A DNA stretch of 60,602 bases from assembly GCA_017557885.1 (NCBI GenBank), contig JAFYXV010000009.1, positions 91,049 through 151,650 of the forward strand, read 5' to 3'. Shown piece after piece: positions 25,601 to 33,056 of the stretch (the stretch's first letter is position 1; the number at the start of each line of letters is the position of its first letter). The position numbers and the translations under genes are program-made. Under the pieces are notes generated by a model that was not told the DNA's origin, made no database searches, and saw nothing but the letters and a program-made list of their open reading frames with translations. Source of the stretch: a bacterium (GTDB lineage: Bacteria > Auribacterota > UBA3054).

Positions 25601-25918
25601 GCCCATGAAAGTCGGCCAGTAGCCTGTCACTTCCTTGAAGGGGTCGTCGGTGGCCACGAACTGGACGTTGGTGGTGACGAGCTCGGCCTTTCTCCAGGTC
25701 GACCTGTTGAAAAGTTCGACCGTTCTGTTGGTCGGGCAGGGCACGGCGGTGTCGTGATACCAATCAGATTTGTCTTCGCGGGCTGATGGCCGGCGGGCGT
25801 CGTAGTATCTGAAGGGCCACCAGGAGGGGTTCTGGGCTTTCTCTGTCCAGATGTTGTCGTCAGCCATCAGCTGACCGAGGCAGGCGAAAGCCAGAAGGAA
25901 AAGCATAAAGCGTTTCAT
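22661..25918 (-). CDS. Large secreted Kelch/beta-helix protein with PEP-CTERM signal (copy A)
   Basis: A 1085-residue protein. It has a signal peptide (about 1-19), then an N-terminal half with Kelch-like motifs (YLNGKYMIASGQ, YVLGGGFWGDNG, IYAIGGRTKD, LLFGGSMMS), which suggest a beta-propeller. Next come two Ig/BACON-like beta domains (about 500-680) and a right-handed beta-helix region beginning YYVSPEGNDDNEGTSPETAWKT (about 685), which resembles surface polysaccharide-active folds. The C-terminus is a PEP-CTERM sorting signal: PEP (about 1065-1067), a hydrophobic helix and RKER. It should be exported and processed by an exosortase, none of which is encoded here. A tandem paralogue lies upstream. 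No catalytic residues can be named. Confidence 0.85.
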   Translation of the reverse strand: MKRFMLFLLAFACLGQLMADDNIWTEKAQNPSWWPFRYYDARRPSAREDKSDWYHDTAVPCPTNRTVELFNRSTWRKAELVTTNVQFVATDDPFKEVTGYWPTFMGAGAYLNGKYMIASGQCCNIGLSGLGLYFSNMKDWVNYKKDGTKGSGDLNDPGYSWPSNTFGEAFSYNRSVQFSIYDVASDTWDSSKWDGSGPPTYVNMEAGKCGARISDDEWVVQEAVAGDGVYCGANQAFLWDFDESGTPSFFMHGGYPSWDGTFSIYNPSRKPNNDPDSPYGAWTGSSGATGFDNGGYVAQYGGGAVCIDGIAYVLGGGFWGDNGMCMQTYNTKSDEWRAYEKVYPDNLMYFGISTWGSKIYILGDSSVSTKIRVMETATNKYELVDSDLELQIPVRDPAVVSYNGVIYAIGGRTKDEAGNLVPLDTFQIVNTVLRSVVVHSTKLPVAAYHAACAVTEDGKLLFGGSMMSNDPVTGKNVAGSRLWIGEMPTQDLYVSPSTVDFGQTEESVEVSLYNVSAHDLEISVKCTEEWLAIDETVTVPSNAEIKKTLNIDRTKVQGPVSGQVTLSWGEQSIAINVSADSPRPIAVFSKTKDITLKATTKSFDVTNEGSVSLVYEFTSDTEGATISPAKGEISAGTTTTFYYSIGEECPRPGKVVYTMAYNSYDGSSETFTVSNYANTYYVSPEGNDDNEGTSPETAWKTMAYAFEAVPSGSAEEGPITLSVAVAVYSGDSQSATDWTLDLSKKSYLWVKGETTDKPVAIFDQFVNEIDRPLLTPGDKKWHKGTGGDVWDDTPFIKMENVDHVRFSNFILDGSKPDTNIVTTGVGASLPNMTELIGINGANGVQIDNNYFYGMFDGECYDVTTNQVTNWEHFWYCGITYNGLIDKDCLTINNNLFQGFTRGIYHNGYPERDNKANTNYVYITANTFTKQHCDGGYCTAISSNFSDNWYGAAQVCTSNIFAEIPDQDFEHEPKWACAFITGEAIILNGHDDYAVLSQYNQFYDIGGPGGAEYYDIGVTYELDDIWQQIDFTDYTNEVPNFVANTWFKTDPETQYGERYVGWAFIPEPFVGLALVALLLCALRKER
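23853..24125 (-). repeat. Near-identical segment shared with copy B (27253-27525)
   Basis: About 270 bp that differ from the paralogous gene at only around ten positions by eye, including synonymous sites, while flanking parts of the two genes are clearly more diverged. It encodes the junction between the second Ig-like domain and the beta-helix. Confidence 0.75.
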
Positions 25919-25997
25919 TTAGTGCATCCTTGATTGTTGGTTATATTGTTTTGAGCCTGCGAACGCAGGCGCGAATCATATTTCTAATCTACTGTAA

Positions 25998-26003
25998 ATT
26001 ATA
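25998..26003 (-). promoter_or_regulatory. Extended -10 promoter of PEP-CTERM copy A
   Basis: TTTTGGTATAAT on the minus strand, leader about 75 nt. Confidence 0.6.
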
Positions 26004-26022
26004 CCAAAACCGGCCGAAAATA

Positions 26023-26054
26023 AAATATGGCGCGCCTTGTGGCGCGCCATATTT
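26023..26054. terminator. Perfect 14-bp hairpin downstream of PEP-CTERM copy B
   Basis: Stem aaatatggcgcgcc / ggcgcgccatattt with loop ttgt. It lies just after the stop of copy B and before the promoter of copy A, so it probably acts as a terminator. Confidence 0.75.
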
Positions 26055-26075
26055 GCGATCCTCATCCGATCCGGT

Positions 26076-29000
26076 TTACTTTCTTCTGAGCATGGCGAGA
26101 GCCAGGGCGATTATCGCCAAGCCGAAGACCGGCTCGGGAATGAAGGCCCAGCCAACTTTCCGTTCGCCGTACTCGGTATCGGGATCCGTCTTGAACCATG
26201 TTCCCACAAAGTTCGGCACTTCGTTGGTGTAGTCCGTGAAGTCGATCTGGTAGAAGATATCCTCCAGCTCGTAGGTCACGCCGGCGGTGTAGTAGGCGTC
26301 TCCGCCGGGACCGCCGATATCGTAGTACTGGTTGTACTGGGACAGCACCGCATAGTCGTCATGACCGACTAGGATCGTCGCTTCGCCGGTGGCGTAGGCG
26401 CAGGTCCAACTCGGTTCATATTCGTAATCCTGATCAGGGATCTCGGCGAAGATGTTCGAGGTGCAGACCTGAGCGGCGCCGTACCAGGTGTCCTGGAAGT
26501 TGGAGCTGATGGCCACGCAGACGCCTCCGTTGCTGTGCTGCTTCGTGAAGGTGTTGGCGGTGATATAAGCGCAGTTCGTGTTGGATCTGTCGTCTCTCGC
26601 AGGATAGCCGTTGTGGTAGATGCCTCTGGTGAATCCCTGGAAGAGGTTGTTGTTGATGGTGATGTCGTCGGGACCTATAACGCCGTGATAAGTAAGGCCG
26701 ATGTAGTAGAAATGCTCCCAGTTGGTGACCTGGTTGGTGGTCACGTCATAGCATTCGCCGTCGAACATGCCGTAGAAGTAGTTGTTGTCGATCTGGACGC
26801 CGTCGGCGTTGTGAATGCCTATCAGTTCCGTGATGTTGGGCAGACTGGCGCCCACGCCGACCGTCACGATGTTGGTGTCGGGCTTGGAACCGTCAAGGAT
26901 GAAATTGCTGAAACGGACATGGTCCACGTTCTCCATCTTGATGGCAGGCACGTCGTCCCAAACGTCATCGCCGGTATTTTTGTGCCATTTCTTGTCGCCG
27001 GGAGTAAGGAGCGGACGGTCAATCTCAGGAACGATCTGGTCGGTAACAGACACCGGCTTGTCAGTCGTCTCGCCCTTCACCCAGAGGTAAGACTTCTTGG
27101 AGAGATCCAAGGTCCAGTCGGTGGCGTGCTGGGAGTCGCCGGCGTAAACGGCCGTGGCGACGGACAGCGTGATCGATCCTTCGTCCGCGGAGCCGTTGGG
27201 AACGTTTTCAAAAGCGTAAGCCAAAGTCTTCCAGGCGGTCTCGGGAGAAGTGCCGTCGTTGTCGTCGCTGCCTTCGGGGCTCACGTAGTAGGTGTTGGCG
27301 TAGTTGCTGACCGTAAAGGTCTCGCTGCTGCCGTCGTAGGAATTGTAAGCCATCGTGTAAACGACCTTGCCGGGGCGCGGGCATTCCTCGCCGATGCTGT
27401 AGTAGAAGGTCGCGGTGGTGCCGGCAGAGATCTCGCCCTTGGCCGGGCTGATGGTGGCTCCTTCCGTGTCGCTGGTGAACTCATAGACCAGACTGACGCT
27501 GCCTTCGTTGGTCACGTCAAAGGATTTTGTCGTGGGCTTCAGGGTGATGTCCTTGGTCTTAGAGAAGGCCGGGATCGGCCTGGGCATATCCGCCGACACG
27601 TTCAAGGTCATGGACTCTTCGCCCCAAGCCAGGGCCAGCAGCCCGCTGACCGGGCCCTGAACATTCGTGCGGTCGATGGTCACGGCTTCCTTGATCTCTT
27701 TGTTGGCCGGGATGGTTACGTGCTTATCCACCGTGAGCCAGGATTCCGAGCAGGTGACGTGAACGTCCAGTTCATGAGCCGAGACGTTGTAGAGACTGAT
27801 CTCGATGGAGTCTTCCGTTTGTCCGTAATCGAGGGTGGAGGGAGAAACATAGAGGTCCTGGGTGGGCATCTCGCCGATCCAGAGGCGGCTGCCGGCCACG
27901 TCTTTGCCGGTCACCGGGTCTCTGCTCAGCATGGAACCGCCGAACAAAAGTTTGCCGTCTTCCGTCACCGCGCAGGAAGCGTAGTAAGCGGCGATAGGCA
28001 GCTTGGTGGAATGGACCACCGCGGACTTCAGGACCGTGTTGACGATCTGGAAAGTATCCAAGGGCTTGATCACAGTGTTCGTCTGACCATCTTCAACTAC
28101 CTGTACTCTTCCCTGGCCGCCGATGGCATAGATGACGCCGTTGTAGCCCACCACGGCGGGCGCCCTCACAGGAATCTGCAGTTCAAGGTCGCTGTCAACG
28201 AACTTGTAAACGTTGGTGGCGGTCTCCATCACACGGATCTTGGAGGAAACGGAGCTGTCGCCCAAGAGATAGATCTTGCTGCCCCAGGTGGCGATGCCGA
28301 AATCCAGAAGGCTTTGGGGATAGATGTTCTCGTAAACGGTCCACTGGTCGGTCTTGGGATTGTAGATCTGCATGTGCATAGCGCCGTCGGGTCCCCAGAA
28401 GCCGCCGCCCAAGACATAGGCGATGCCGTCGATGCAGACCGCGCCGCCGCCGTACTGAGCCTTGTTGCCGCTGCTGAAATCGGTGCAAAGGGAAGATCCG
28501 CTCCAGGCGCCGTAGGGGCTGTCGGGATCGTTCATGGGCTTCCTGCTGGGATTGTAGATCTGGAAGTTGCCGCTCCAGTTGGGATATCCGGCGTGAATGA
28601 AGAAGGAGGGCGTGCCGGATTCGTCGAAGTCGTAAAGGAAAGCCTGGTTTGAGCCGCAGCGGGCGCCGTCGCGCATGACCGCTTCCTGCACTCCCCATTC
28701 GTCGTTGGCGATACGATAGTCGCATTTGCCGGCTTCCATATTGACGAAGGTCGGAGGTCCGGAGCCGTCGTATTTGGAAGATTCCCAGGTGTCAGAGGCC
28801 ACGTCGTAGATGTGGAACTGGACGCTGCGGTTGAAGGAGAAAGCCTCGTCCGCATGGGAGACGGAGTTGCTGGGCCAGTAGTAGCCGTAGTCCTTCAGAT
28901 CGCCGGTCTTGGTGCCGTCTCTCACGAACTTGCAGTAGTTGTCCATGCCCGGGAAGGTCAGTTTTGTTTCCGCCTGTCTTAAGGCATAGTTGCACATCTG

Positions 29001-29360
29001 CCCGGCGGCGATCATGTATTTGCCGTCAAGATAGGCCGCGGCGCCGTAGAAGGTCGGCCAGTAGCCGGTCACTTCCTTGAAGGGGTCGTCGGTGGCCACC
29101 AGCTGGATGTTGGTGGAAACAAGCACCGCCTTTCTCCAAACACTGCCGTAAAAAGCGTCGACCGTTCTGTTGGTGGGGCAGGGCGGCTCCAGGTCGGCGT
29201 ACCATTCGAGCAGATCAGGCCTGCCCGAGGGGCGTTTGGGGTCGTAATGACGGTACGGCCACCAGGAAGGGTTCTGGGCTTTTTCGGTCCAGATCTCGTC
29301 AGCCAGGATAAGCTGGGAGGTCAGGACGAGCGCCAAAAGCGCGAAGAGGATGCGTTTCAT
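26076..29360 (-). CDS. Large secreted Kelch/beta-helix protein with PEP-CTERM signal (copy B)
   Basis: A 1094-residue paralogue of the gene at 22661, with the same order: signal peptide, Kelch-like propeller (AAYLDGKYMIAAGQ, YVLGGGFWGPDG, IYAIGGQGRV), Ig/BACON-like domains, beta-helix beginning YYVSPEGSDDNDGTSPETAWKT, and a PEP-CTERM tail (PEP about 1075-1077, helix, RRK). It differs from copy A by small insertions, including one after IYAIGGQ, and by substitutions along the helix. Both are exported surface proteins. Tandem duplication followed by gene conversion is inferred from patchy DNA identity. Function is unknown; glycan binding is a guess from the folds. Confidence 0.85.
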   Translation of the reverse strand: MKRILFALLALVLTSQLILADEIWTEKAQNPSWWPYRHYDPKRPSGRPDLLEWYADLEPPCPTNRTVDAFYGSVWRKAVLVSTNIQLVATDDPFKEVTGYWPTFYGAAAYLDGKYMIAAGQMCNYALRQAETKLTFPGMDNYCKFVRDGTKTGDLKDYGYYWPSNSVSHADEAFSFNRSVQFHIYDVASDTWESSKYDGSGPPTFVNMEAGKCDYRIANDEWGVQEAVMRDGARCGSNQAFLYDFDESGTPSFFIHAGYPNWSGNFQIYNPSRKPMNDPDSPYGAWSGSSLCTDFSSGNKAQYGGGAVCIDGIAYVLGGGFWGPDGAMHMQIYNPKTDQWTVYENIYPQSLLDFGIATWGSKIYLLGDSSVSSKIRVMETATNVYKFVDSDLELQIPVRAPAVVGYNGVIYAIGGQGRVQVVEDGQTNTVIKPLDTFQIVNTVLKSAVVHSTKLPIAAYYASCAVTEDGKLLFGGSMLSRDPVTGKDVAGSRLWIGEMPTQDLYVSPSTLDYGQTEDSIEISLYNVSAHELDVHVTCSESWLTVDKHVTIPANKEIKEAVTIDRTNVQGPVSGLLALAWGEESMTLNVSADMPRPIPAFSKTKDITLKPTTKSFDVTNEGSVSLVYEFTSDTEGATISPAKGEISAGTTATFYYSIGEECPRPGKVVYTMAYNSYDGSSETFTVSNYANTYYVSPEGSDDNDGTSPETAWKTLAYAFENVPNGSADEGSITLSVATAVYAGDSQHATDWTLDLSKKSYLWVKGETTDKPVSVTDQIVPEIDRPLLTPGDKKWHKNTGDDVWDDVPAIKMENVDHVRFSNFILDGSKPDTNIVTVGVGASLPNITELIGIHNADGVQIDNNYFYGMFDGECYDVTTNQVTNWEHFYYIGLTYHGVIGPDDITINNNLFQGFTRGIYHNGYPARDDRSNTNCAYITANTFTKQHSNGGVCVAISSNFQDTWYGAAQVCTSNIFAEIPDQDYEYEPSWTCAYATGEATILVGHDDYAVLSQYNQYYDIGGPGGDAYYTAGVTYELEDIFYQIDFTDYTNEVPNFVGTWFKTDPDTEYGERKVGWAFIPEPVFGLAIIALALAMLRRK
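27253..27525 (-). repeat. Near-identical segment shared with copy A (23853-24125)
   Basis: The partner of the conserved DNA block in the paralogous gene. Confidence 0.75.
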
Positions 29361-29424
29361 ATTATCCTTATCTCGTTGGTTAAAAGTGTCGCGGAGGCAT
29401 AAATGTACCCCTTAACTAATGGAC

Positions 29425-29430
29425 ATTATA
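29425..29430 (-). promoter_or_regulatory. Extended -10 promoter of PEP-CTERM copy B
   Basis: TTTGCTATAAT on the minus strand, leader about 58 nt. Confidence 0.6.
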
Positions 29431-29483
29431 GCAAATTGCAAGTGAAAAATAAACCGGACTTCCGTGCAGATCGCGATTTTTGC

Positions 29484-29489
29484 TACAAT
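29484..29489 (+). promoter_or_regulatory. Extended -10 promoter of the membrane protein-folA unit (leaderless arrangement)
   Basis: TTTGCTACAAT on the plus strand, 6 nt before the ATG at 29496, with no ribosome site. Confidence 0.55.
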
Positions 29490-29495
29490 CAAAGC

Positions 29496-30317
29496 ATGAA
29501 TAAACTATCCCTTGTCCCCTGCTTCCAAGCCGCCCTGAAAAGCTTTTCCAAATGGTGGCTAGTCTTATGCCTGGTGGCGGCCGTCCCCTGCCTCTATTCC
29601 CTCTTTTTGGTCAAAGCCGACCTTAAGGCGAGCCTTGCCGAAACAAAAGAGGAGCTGCAGGCTTTTTCAGAAGTAATGAACGATGATTCCGTGGACGGTA
29701 TGGAGAAGATCGAAAAGCTGCAAAGCTTTTTGGAAAGCTACCAGGCGAAAAAAGCTGAAAACGTCAAAGGGAAAAAGAGCTTCGTTATCCTGGCCGGGCT
29801 AGTCATAATTACGATCGTCCTGCAGGTCGTTCTCATACTCTGCTCAAAGAGGGCGACGGCAAAGAATGACGAGGAAGGCAGAAAAGATCTGAACCGGGGG
29901 CTGGCCAGGTCCTTGCTTTTGTCGCTTTCCTACGTTGTTTTGGCCTTTGTGAAGCTGGCGCCTTTTGCGATCCTGTTCTTCCCTGCCGCCGTCATTGTAT
30001 TGATACTGGTTTTCGTCTCCCCTCTTCTTGCGCTGCTCATATTATTGCTCTGGTTTCTGGGAGGCTTGTGGTTCTACGCCCGCTGGTACTTCACGGACTA
30101 CATCATCACGGAGACTTCCGCGAATCCTTTTACGGCTTTGGGCGAGAGCTGGGAGCTCACCAGGGGCAACCAGTTCGCGGTCTGGGTGCTGGTCTTAACG
30201 GCCTTCATACTGCACATTCCCGCGCTTTTCACCCTGGGGCTCTCCACCATCCCCACCCGCTCCTTTGACTTCACGCTGCGCGCCACCGCCTACAGGCAGC
30301 TGAAGGGACAAATATGA
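29496..30317 (+). CDS. Integral membrane protein of unknown function
   Basis: A 273-residue protein with an N-terminal helix (about 20-40), a charged extramembrane loop with coiled-coil character (about 45-90) and at least four further hydrophobic helices. A C-terminal stretch FTALGESWELTRGNQFAVWVLVL resembles the 'al.eSw.ltkG' motif of several polytopic families of unknown role. ATG 29496 is preferred to the longer frame starting at 29403, which runs through the promoter. Its stop overlaps the folA start by 4 bp, so the two are translationally coupled. Confidence 0.75.
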   Translation: MNKLSLVPCFQAALKSFSKWWLVLCLVAAVPCLYSLFLVKADLKASLAETKEELQAFSEVMNDDSVDGMEKIEKLQSFLESYQAKKAENVKGKKSFVILAGLVIITIVLQVVLILCSKRATAKNDEEGRKDLNRGLARSLLLSLSYVVLAFVKLAPFAILFFPAAVIVLILVFVSPLLALLILLLWFLGGLWFYARWYFTDYIITETSANPFTALGESWELTRGNQFAVWVLVLTAFILHIPALFTLGLSTIPTRSFDFTLRATAYRQLKGQI

Positions 30318-30778
30318 CGCTTAACGCCATAGTCTGCGTTGCCGCCAACGGCTGCATCGGCCGCGGCGGCCGCCTGCCCTGGAACGTTCCCCAAGACATG
30401 GCGCGTTTCAAAGAAATGACCATGGGGCACGCCTTGATAGTCGGACGCAAGTCCTGCATGGGGCCTCTTCCTGGCCGCAAGCTCATTGTTTTGAGCCGTA
30501 AGGGCTTTTCGGCGCAGAAGGGTATAGAGACAGCCCATACGAAAGAAGAGGCCCTTAAAACCGCGTTTGCGCTCGATCCTGAACCCTTCGTCATCGGCGG
30601 AGCCGAAGTGTACAAACTCTTCGAGGATGAAATAAAGACTTTCCACATAACCAGGCTCAAAAAAGAATATTTGGGGGACGTCTTCTTCCCTCTCGAGATG
30701 CGCGAAGAAAAATGGCGTTTAAAAAGCCGGGAAGAATTTTCCGAAGGTTTCTTCGAGACCTGGGAAAAGAAACAGTAA
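30314..30778 (+). CDS. folA: Dihydrofolate reductase
   Basis: A 154-residue enzyme reducing dihydrofolate with NADPH. Motifs are AIVCVAANGCIGRGGRLPWNVPQDMARFKEMT with the active-site Asp in PQDMARF, IVGRKS, PLPGRKLIVLS and FVIGGAEVYK. Compared with the usual GRKTWESIGRPLPGR segment, about three residues are missing (GRKSCMGPLPGR), which shortens the helix bordering the folate pocket. It starts inside the end of the upstream membrane-protein gene. A hairpin follows the stop. Confidence 0.9.
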   Translation: MTLNAIVCVAANGCIGRGGRLPWNVPQDMARFKEMTMGHALIVGRKSCMGPLPGRKLIVLSRKGFSAQKGIETAHTKEEALKTAFALDPEPFVIGGAEVYKLFEDEIKTFHITRLKKEYLGDVFFPLEMREEKWRLKSREEFSEGFFETWEKKQ

Positions 30779-30788
30779 GCGATAAAAC

Positions 30789-30819
30789 AAGAAACGCGGC
30801 GCAATTCGCCGCGTTTCTT
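30789..30819. terminator. Hairpin terminator between folA and the LPS permease
   Basis: A 13-bp stem aagaaacgcggcg / cgccgcgtttctt with a 5-nt loop, between convergent genes. It has only a short T-tract. Confidence 0.7.
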
Positions 30820-30840
30820 GCGTTTTCCATATCCTGAAGT

Positions 30841-31938
30841 TCAGCGCATCCTGTGGACCAGATAGATGCCCACGCCGCAGAAAACGATGTTGGCCGTCCA
30901 GCAGGCTATTATGGCGTTCAGACTGCCCTCCTTGGCCAAATTTATGAGGAAATAGGCCACCACGAAATAACCCAGGCAAAGGATGATGCTGGTCAATACT
31001 CCCTTCATCATGCCGGCCCTGGTGTGGAAGATGCCGAAGGGGGCCGCCAGAAGGACAAAAACGAAGCAGGCGAAAGGCATGGCGTAGCGGCGGTGCAGGT
31101 CGGTGCGCAAAGAGAAATAACGGCTGGAATCCTTTTTGACGGTCCTGGCCGCGTGCTTCAGTTCGCTCAAAGTCATGTTCATCTCGTCGTCGATGGCGTG
31201 GCTGAAGATCATTTCCGGCGTCTCTTCGTAAATGGAATAGTTGCGCTTCTTGTGATCGTAAGTCTCCTTGGGCTTCTCGTCGGCGTCGTAAATGGTCTCC
31301 TTGACGTTGTAGAAATACCAGCCGTAGCCGTCAACGTATTCCGCCTTGTCAGCCTTGAGCTGCCTTATTATGCGGCGGCTGTTGGGCTTGTAATGCCTGA
31401 TGGAGATGTTGCGGAACTTGTTGGGCTCCGCGGTCCCCTCGATGTTCCAGATCCTGTTGGCCTTGGAATTCTCGAAGGTCACAAAGGTCGTGCTTTGTCC
31501 CTGGGAAATGCTCTGAGTCAGAGTTGAGGCCTTTTTGGGCATGATCTCCTCGGCTTTGCGCCTGGCAATGGGACCGCAGAATTCCGAGAGGGCGAAGGTG
31601 CCCAAGGCGATCAAAAGCGCGCAGCAAAGGTAGGGCCTGATGATCCTGGTCAGGGCGATGCCGCTGGCCCGCATGGCTATGATCTCGTTCGTCCTGCTAA
31701 GATTGCCCAGGCAGTAAAGAATAGCCAGAAGCACCGCGAAGGGCATAGTGATGGAAAGGATCTCCGGAAGCCGCATGACATAGAAGATCGTGATCTCGCG
31801 GACCGTCTTCTCCTCCTCCAAAAAGTCGGAAAGGTTGTTCGTCATGTCGTAGGCGAAAAAGAGTATCACGAAAGCCGTCAGGCAGTAAAACAGCGGCAGG
31901 AAAAAAGATTTTATGAGATAGCGGTCGATGAGTTTCAT
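30841..31938 (-). CDS. LptF/LptG family LPS-export permease
   Basis: A 365-residue inner-membrane protein: three N-terminal helices, a periplasmic beta-jellyroll region (about 130-260) and three C-terminal helices. The opening MKLIDRYLIKSFFLPL and the segment SRTNEIIAMRASGIALTRIIRP are typical of YjgP/YjgQ proteins, as is RRYAMPFACFVFVLLAAPFGI. These permeases, with LptB, pull LPS from the inner membrane. Only one such gene is here, although LptF and LptG are usually both needed. It starts 4 nt after the glycosyltransferase stop. Confidence 0.9.
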   Translation of the reverse strand: MKLIDRYLIKSFFLPLFYCLTAFVILFFAYDMTNNLSDFLEEEKTVREITIFYVMRLPEILSITMPFAVLLAILYCLGNLSRTNEIIAMRASGIALTRIIRPYLCCALLIALGTFALSEFCGPIARRKAEEIMPKKASTLTQSISQGQSTTFVTFENSKANRIWNIEGTAEPNKFRNISIRHYKPNSRRIIRQLKADKAEYVDGYGWYFYNVKETIYDADEKPKETYDHKKRNYSIYEETPEMIFSHAIDDEMNMTLSELKHAARTVKKDSSRYFSLRTDLHRRYAMPFACFVFVLLAAPFGIFHTRAGMMKGVLTSIILCLGYFVVAYFLINLAKEGSLNAIIACWTANIVFCGVGIYLVHRMR

Positions 31939-31942
31939 GCCG

Positions 31943-32734
31943 TCAGATCTCCTGTTTGGGAAGCAATTGGGGTTCGTAGAAAGACGTCTTGGCGGGCTTC
32001 TTTTGGAAGAGATGGGCGAACAAAAGCCTCCAGACCATGAAGACGGCTTCGTAAACGATCTTTTTGTTCATTTTGGAAGTGCCGTTGCTGCGTTCGTAGA
32101 AAATGATGGGCACTTCCCTTATCTTGAAACCCTTGAGCCAGGCGTAATAGGTCATCTCGATCTGGAAGGAATAGCCGTTGGAGCGGATCTTATCCATATC
32201 GATGGCTTCCAGAACTTTTCGCCTGAAGCATTTGAAGCCGCCCGTGGCGTCGTTGGCGGGAAGACCGGTGATTATCTTGACGTAAGTGGTGGCGAAAACC
32301 GAAAGCAGAACGCGGCGCAAAGGCCAGTTGATGACGCTGATGCCGGAGGTGTAGCGGGAGCCCAGGACCAGATCGGCATGAGTTATGACATGAAGGAAAT
32401 CCGCCACATATTTGGGGTCGTGGGAAAAATCGCAGTCCATCTCGAAGATATATTCGTAATCTCTTTCCAGGGCCCAGCGGAAGCCGGCAATGTAAGCCGT
32501 GCCCAATCCCAGCTTCCCCTCCCGGTGGATGGCGTGGGTAAGCCTGTCCCTCTCGCAAAGATCGTCGATGACAGCCCCCGTTCCGTCCGGGGAATTGTCG
32601 TCGATAAAAAGGATCCCGATGGAAGGATACGCCTCTCGGAGCGCGTCGTGCATCCGGACTACGTTGTCCCGCTCGTTGTAGGTGGGAATGATTATGAGGG
32701 CTAAGCCTTCGTTGTTTTTAGCTTCTTCAGTCAT
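31943..32734 (-). CDS. GT2 glycosyltransferase, dolichol-phosphate-mannose-synthase-like
   Basis: A 263-residue GT-A fold enzyme. It starts IIIPTYNERDNV, with LFIDDNSPDGT (sugar-nucleotide Asp), GLGTAYIAGFRWAL, the DxD-like FEMDCDFSHDP and VLGSRYTSG, all typical of Dpm1-type polyprenyl-phosphate glycosyltransferases. No C-terminal membrane helices are seen. It likely makes a polyprenyl-phosphate sugar for glycan or lipid modification. ATG 32734 is preferred over the extended frame. It forms an operon with the LPS permease, which suits envelope glycolipid work. Confidence 0.88.
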   Translation of the reverse strand: MTEEAKNNEGLALIIIPTYNERDNVVRMHDALREAYPSIGILFIDDNSPDGTGAVIDDLCERDRLTHAIHREGKLGLGTAYIAGFRWALERDYEYIFEMDCDFSHDPKYVADFLHVITHADLVLGSRYTSGISVINWPLRRVLLSVFATTYVKIITGLPANDATGGFKCFRRKVLEAIDMDKIRSNGYSFQIEMTYYAWLKGFKIREVPIIFYERSNGTSKMNKKIVYEAVFMVWRLLFAHLFQKKPAKTSFYEPQLLPKQEI

Positions 32735-32839
32735 AATTTCATCTTGTAAATAAAAAGGATAACAGAAAGAGGAAAACATGTCAACAAAAGCGACCCAATT
32801 CAACGGTCTCCCCTCCTTTACATTGAGACCTCCTTTTGC

Positions 32840-32845
32840 TAAAAT
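32840..32845 (+). promoter_or_regulatory. Extended -10 promoter of tRNA-Ala
   Basis: TTTTGCTAAAAT on the plus strand, about 25 nt before the tRNA. Confidence 0.6.
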
Positions 32846-32870
32846 GCTTGAACGATTTTGAAAAAACAAT

Positions 32871-32946
32871 GGGCCGGTAGCTCAGCTGGGAGAGCGCAGC
32901 GTTCGCAATGCTGAGGCCGAGAGTTCGATCCTCTTCCGGTCCACCA
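32871..32946 (+). tRNA. tRNA-Ala(CGC)
   Basis: A 76-nt cloverleaf. The acceptor stem GGGCCGG / CCGGTCC contains the G3-U70 pair that identifies alanine tRNAs. The anticodon loop is TTCGCAA (anticodon CGC, reading GCG), the T arm carries GTTCGATC, and the 3' CCA is encoded. A terminator follows. Confidence 0.95.
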
Positions 32947-32951
32947 ATATT

Positions 32952-32983
32952 AAAAGCCTTTCCGAAAGGGAAAGGCTTTTTCT
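32952..32983 (+). terminator. Terminator of tRNA-Ala
   Basis: A 12-bp stem aaaagcctttcc / ggaaaggctttt with a 5-nt loop and T-rich tail. Confidence 0.9.
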
Positions 32984-33003
32984 TTTTATTCTTTTTTGGC
33001 ATA

Positions 33004-33035
33004 AAAAAACGGCCCGCTTTCGCGAGCCGTTTTTT
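33004..33035. terminator. Terminator of the OmcB-like operon
   Basis: Stem aaaaaacggc / gccgtttttt with a 12-nt apical part, T-runs on both strands, 20 nt after the stop at 33057. Confidence 0.9.
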
Positions 33036-33056
33036 CCTTTACTTCAGTTGGAAGGA

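Noticed and set aside
22952-25786. A 944-codon open frame on the plus strand opposite the PEP-CTERM gene
   Set aside because: The protein is low in complexity (Val/Gly/Asp/His runs), has no signal or domain, and mirrors the codon bias of the real gene on the other strand. The minus-strand gene has a signal peptide, folds and a PEP-CTERM tail.
26535-28652. A 705-codon open frame on the plus strand opposite the second PEP-CTERM gene
   Set aside because: Same pattern as above: a shadow of the minus-strand gene.
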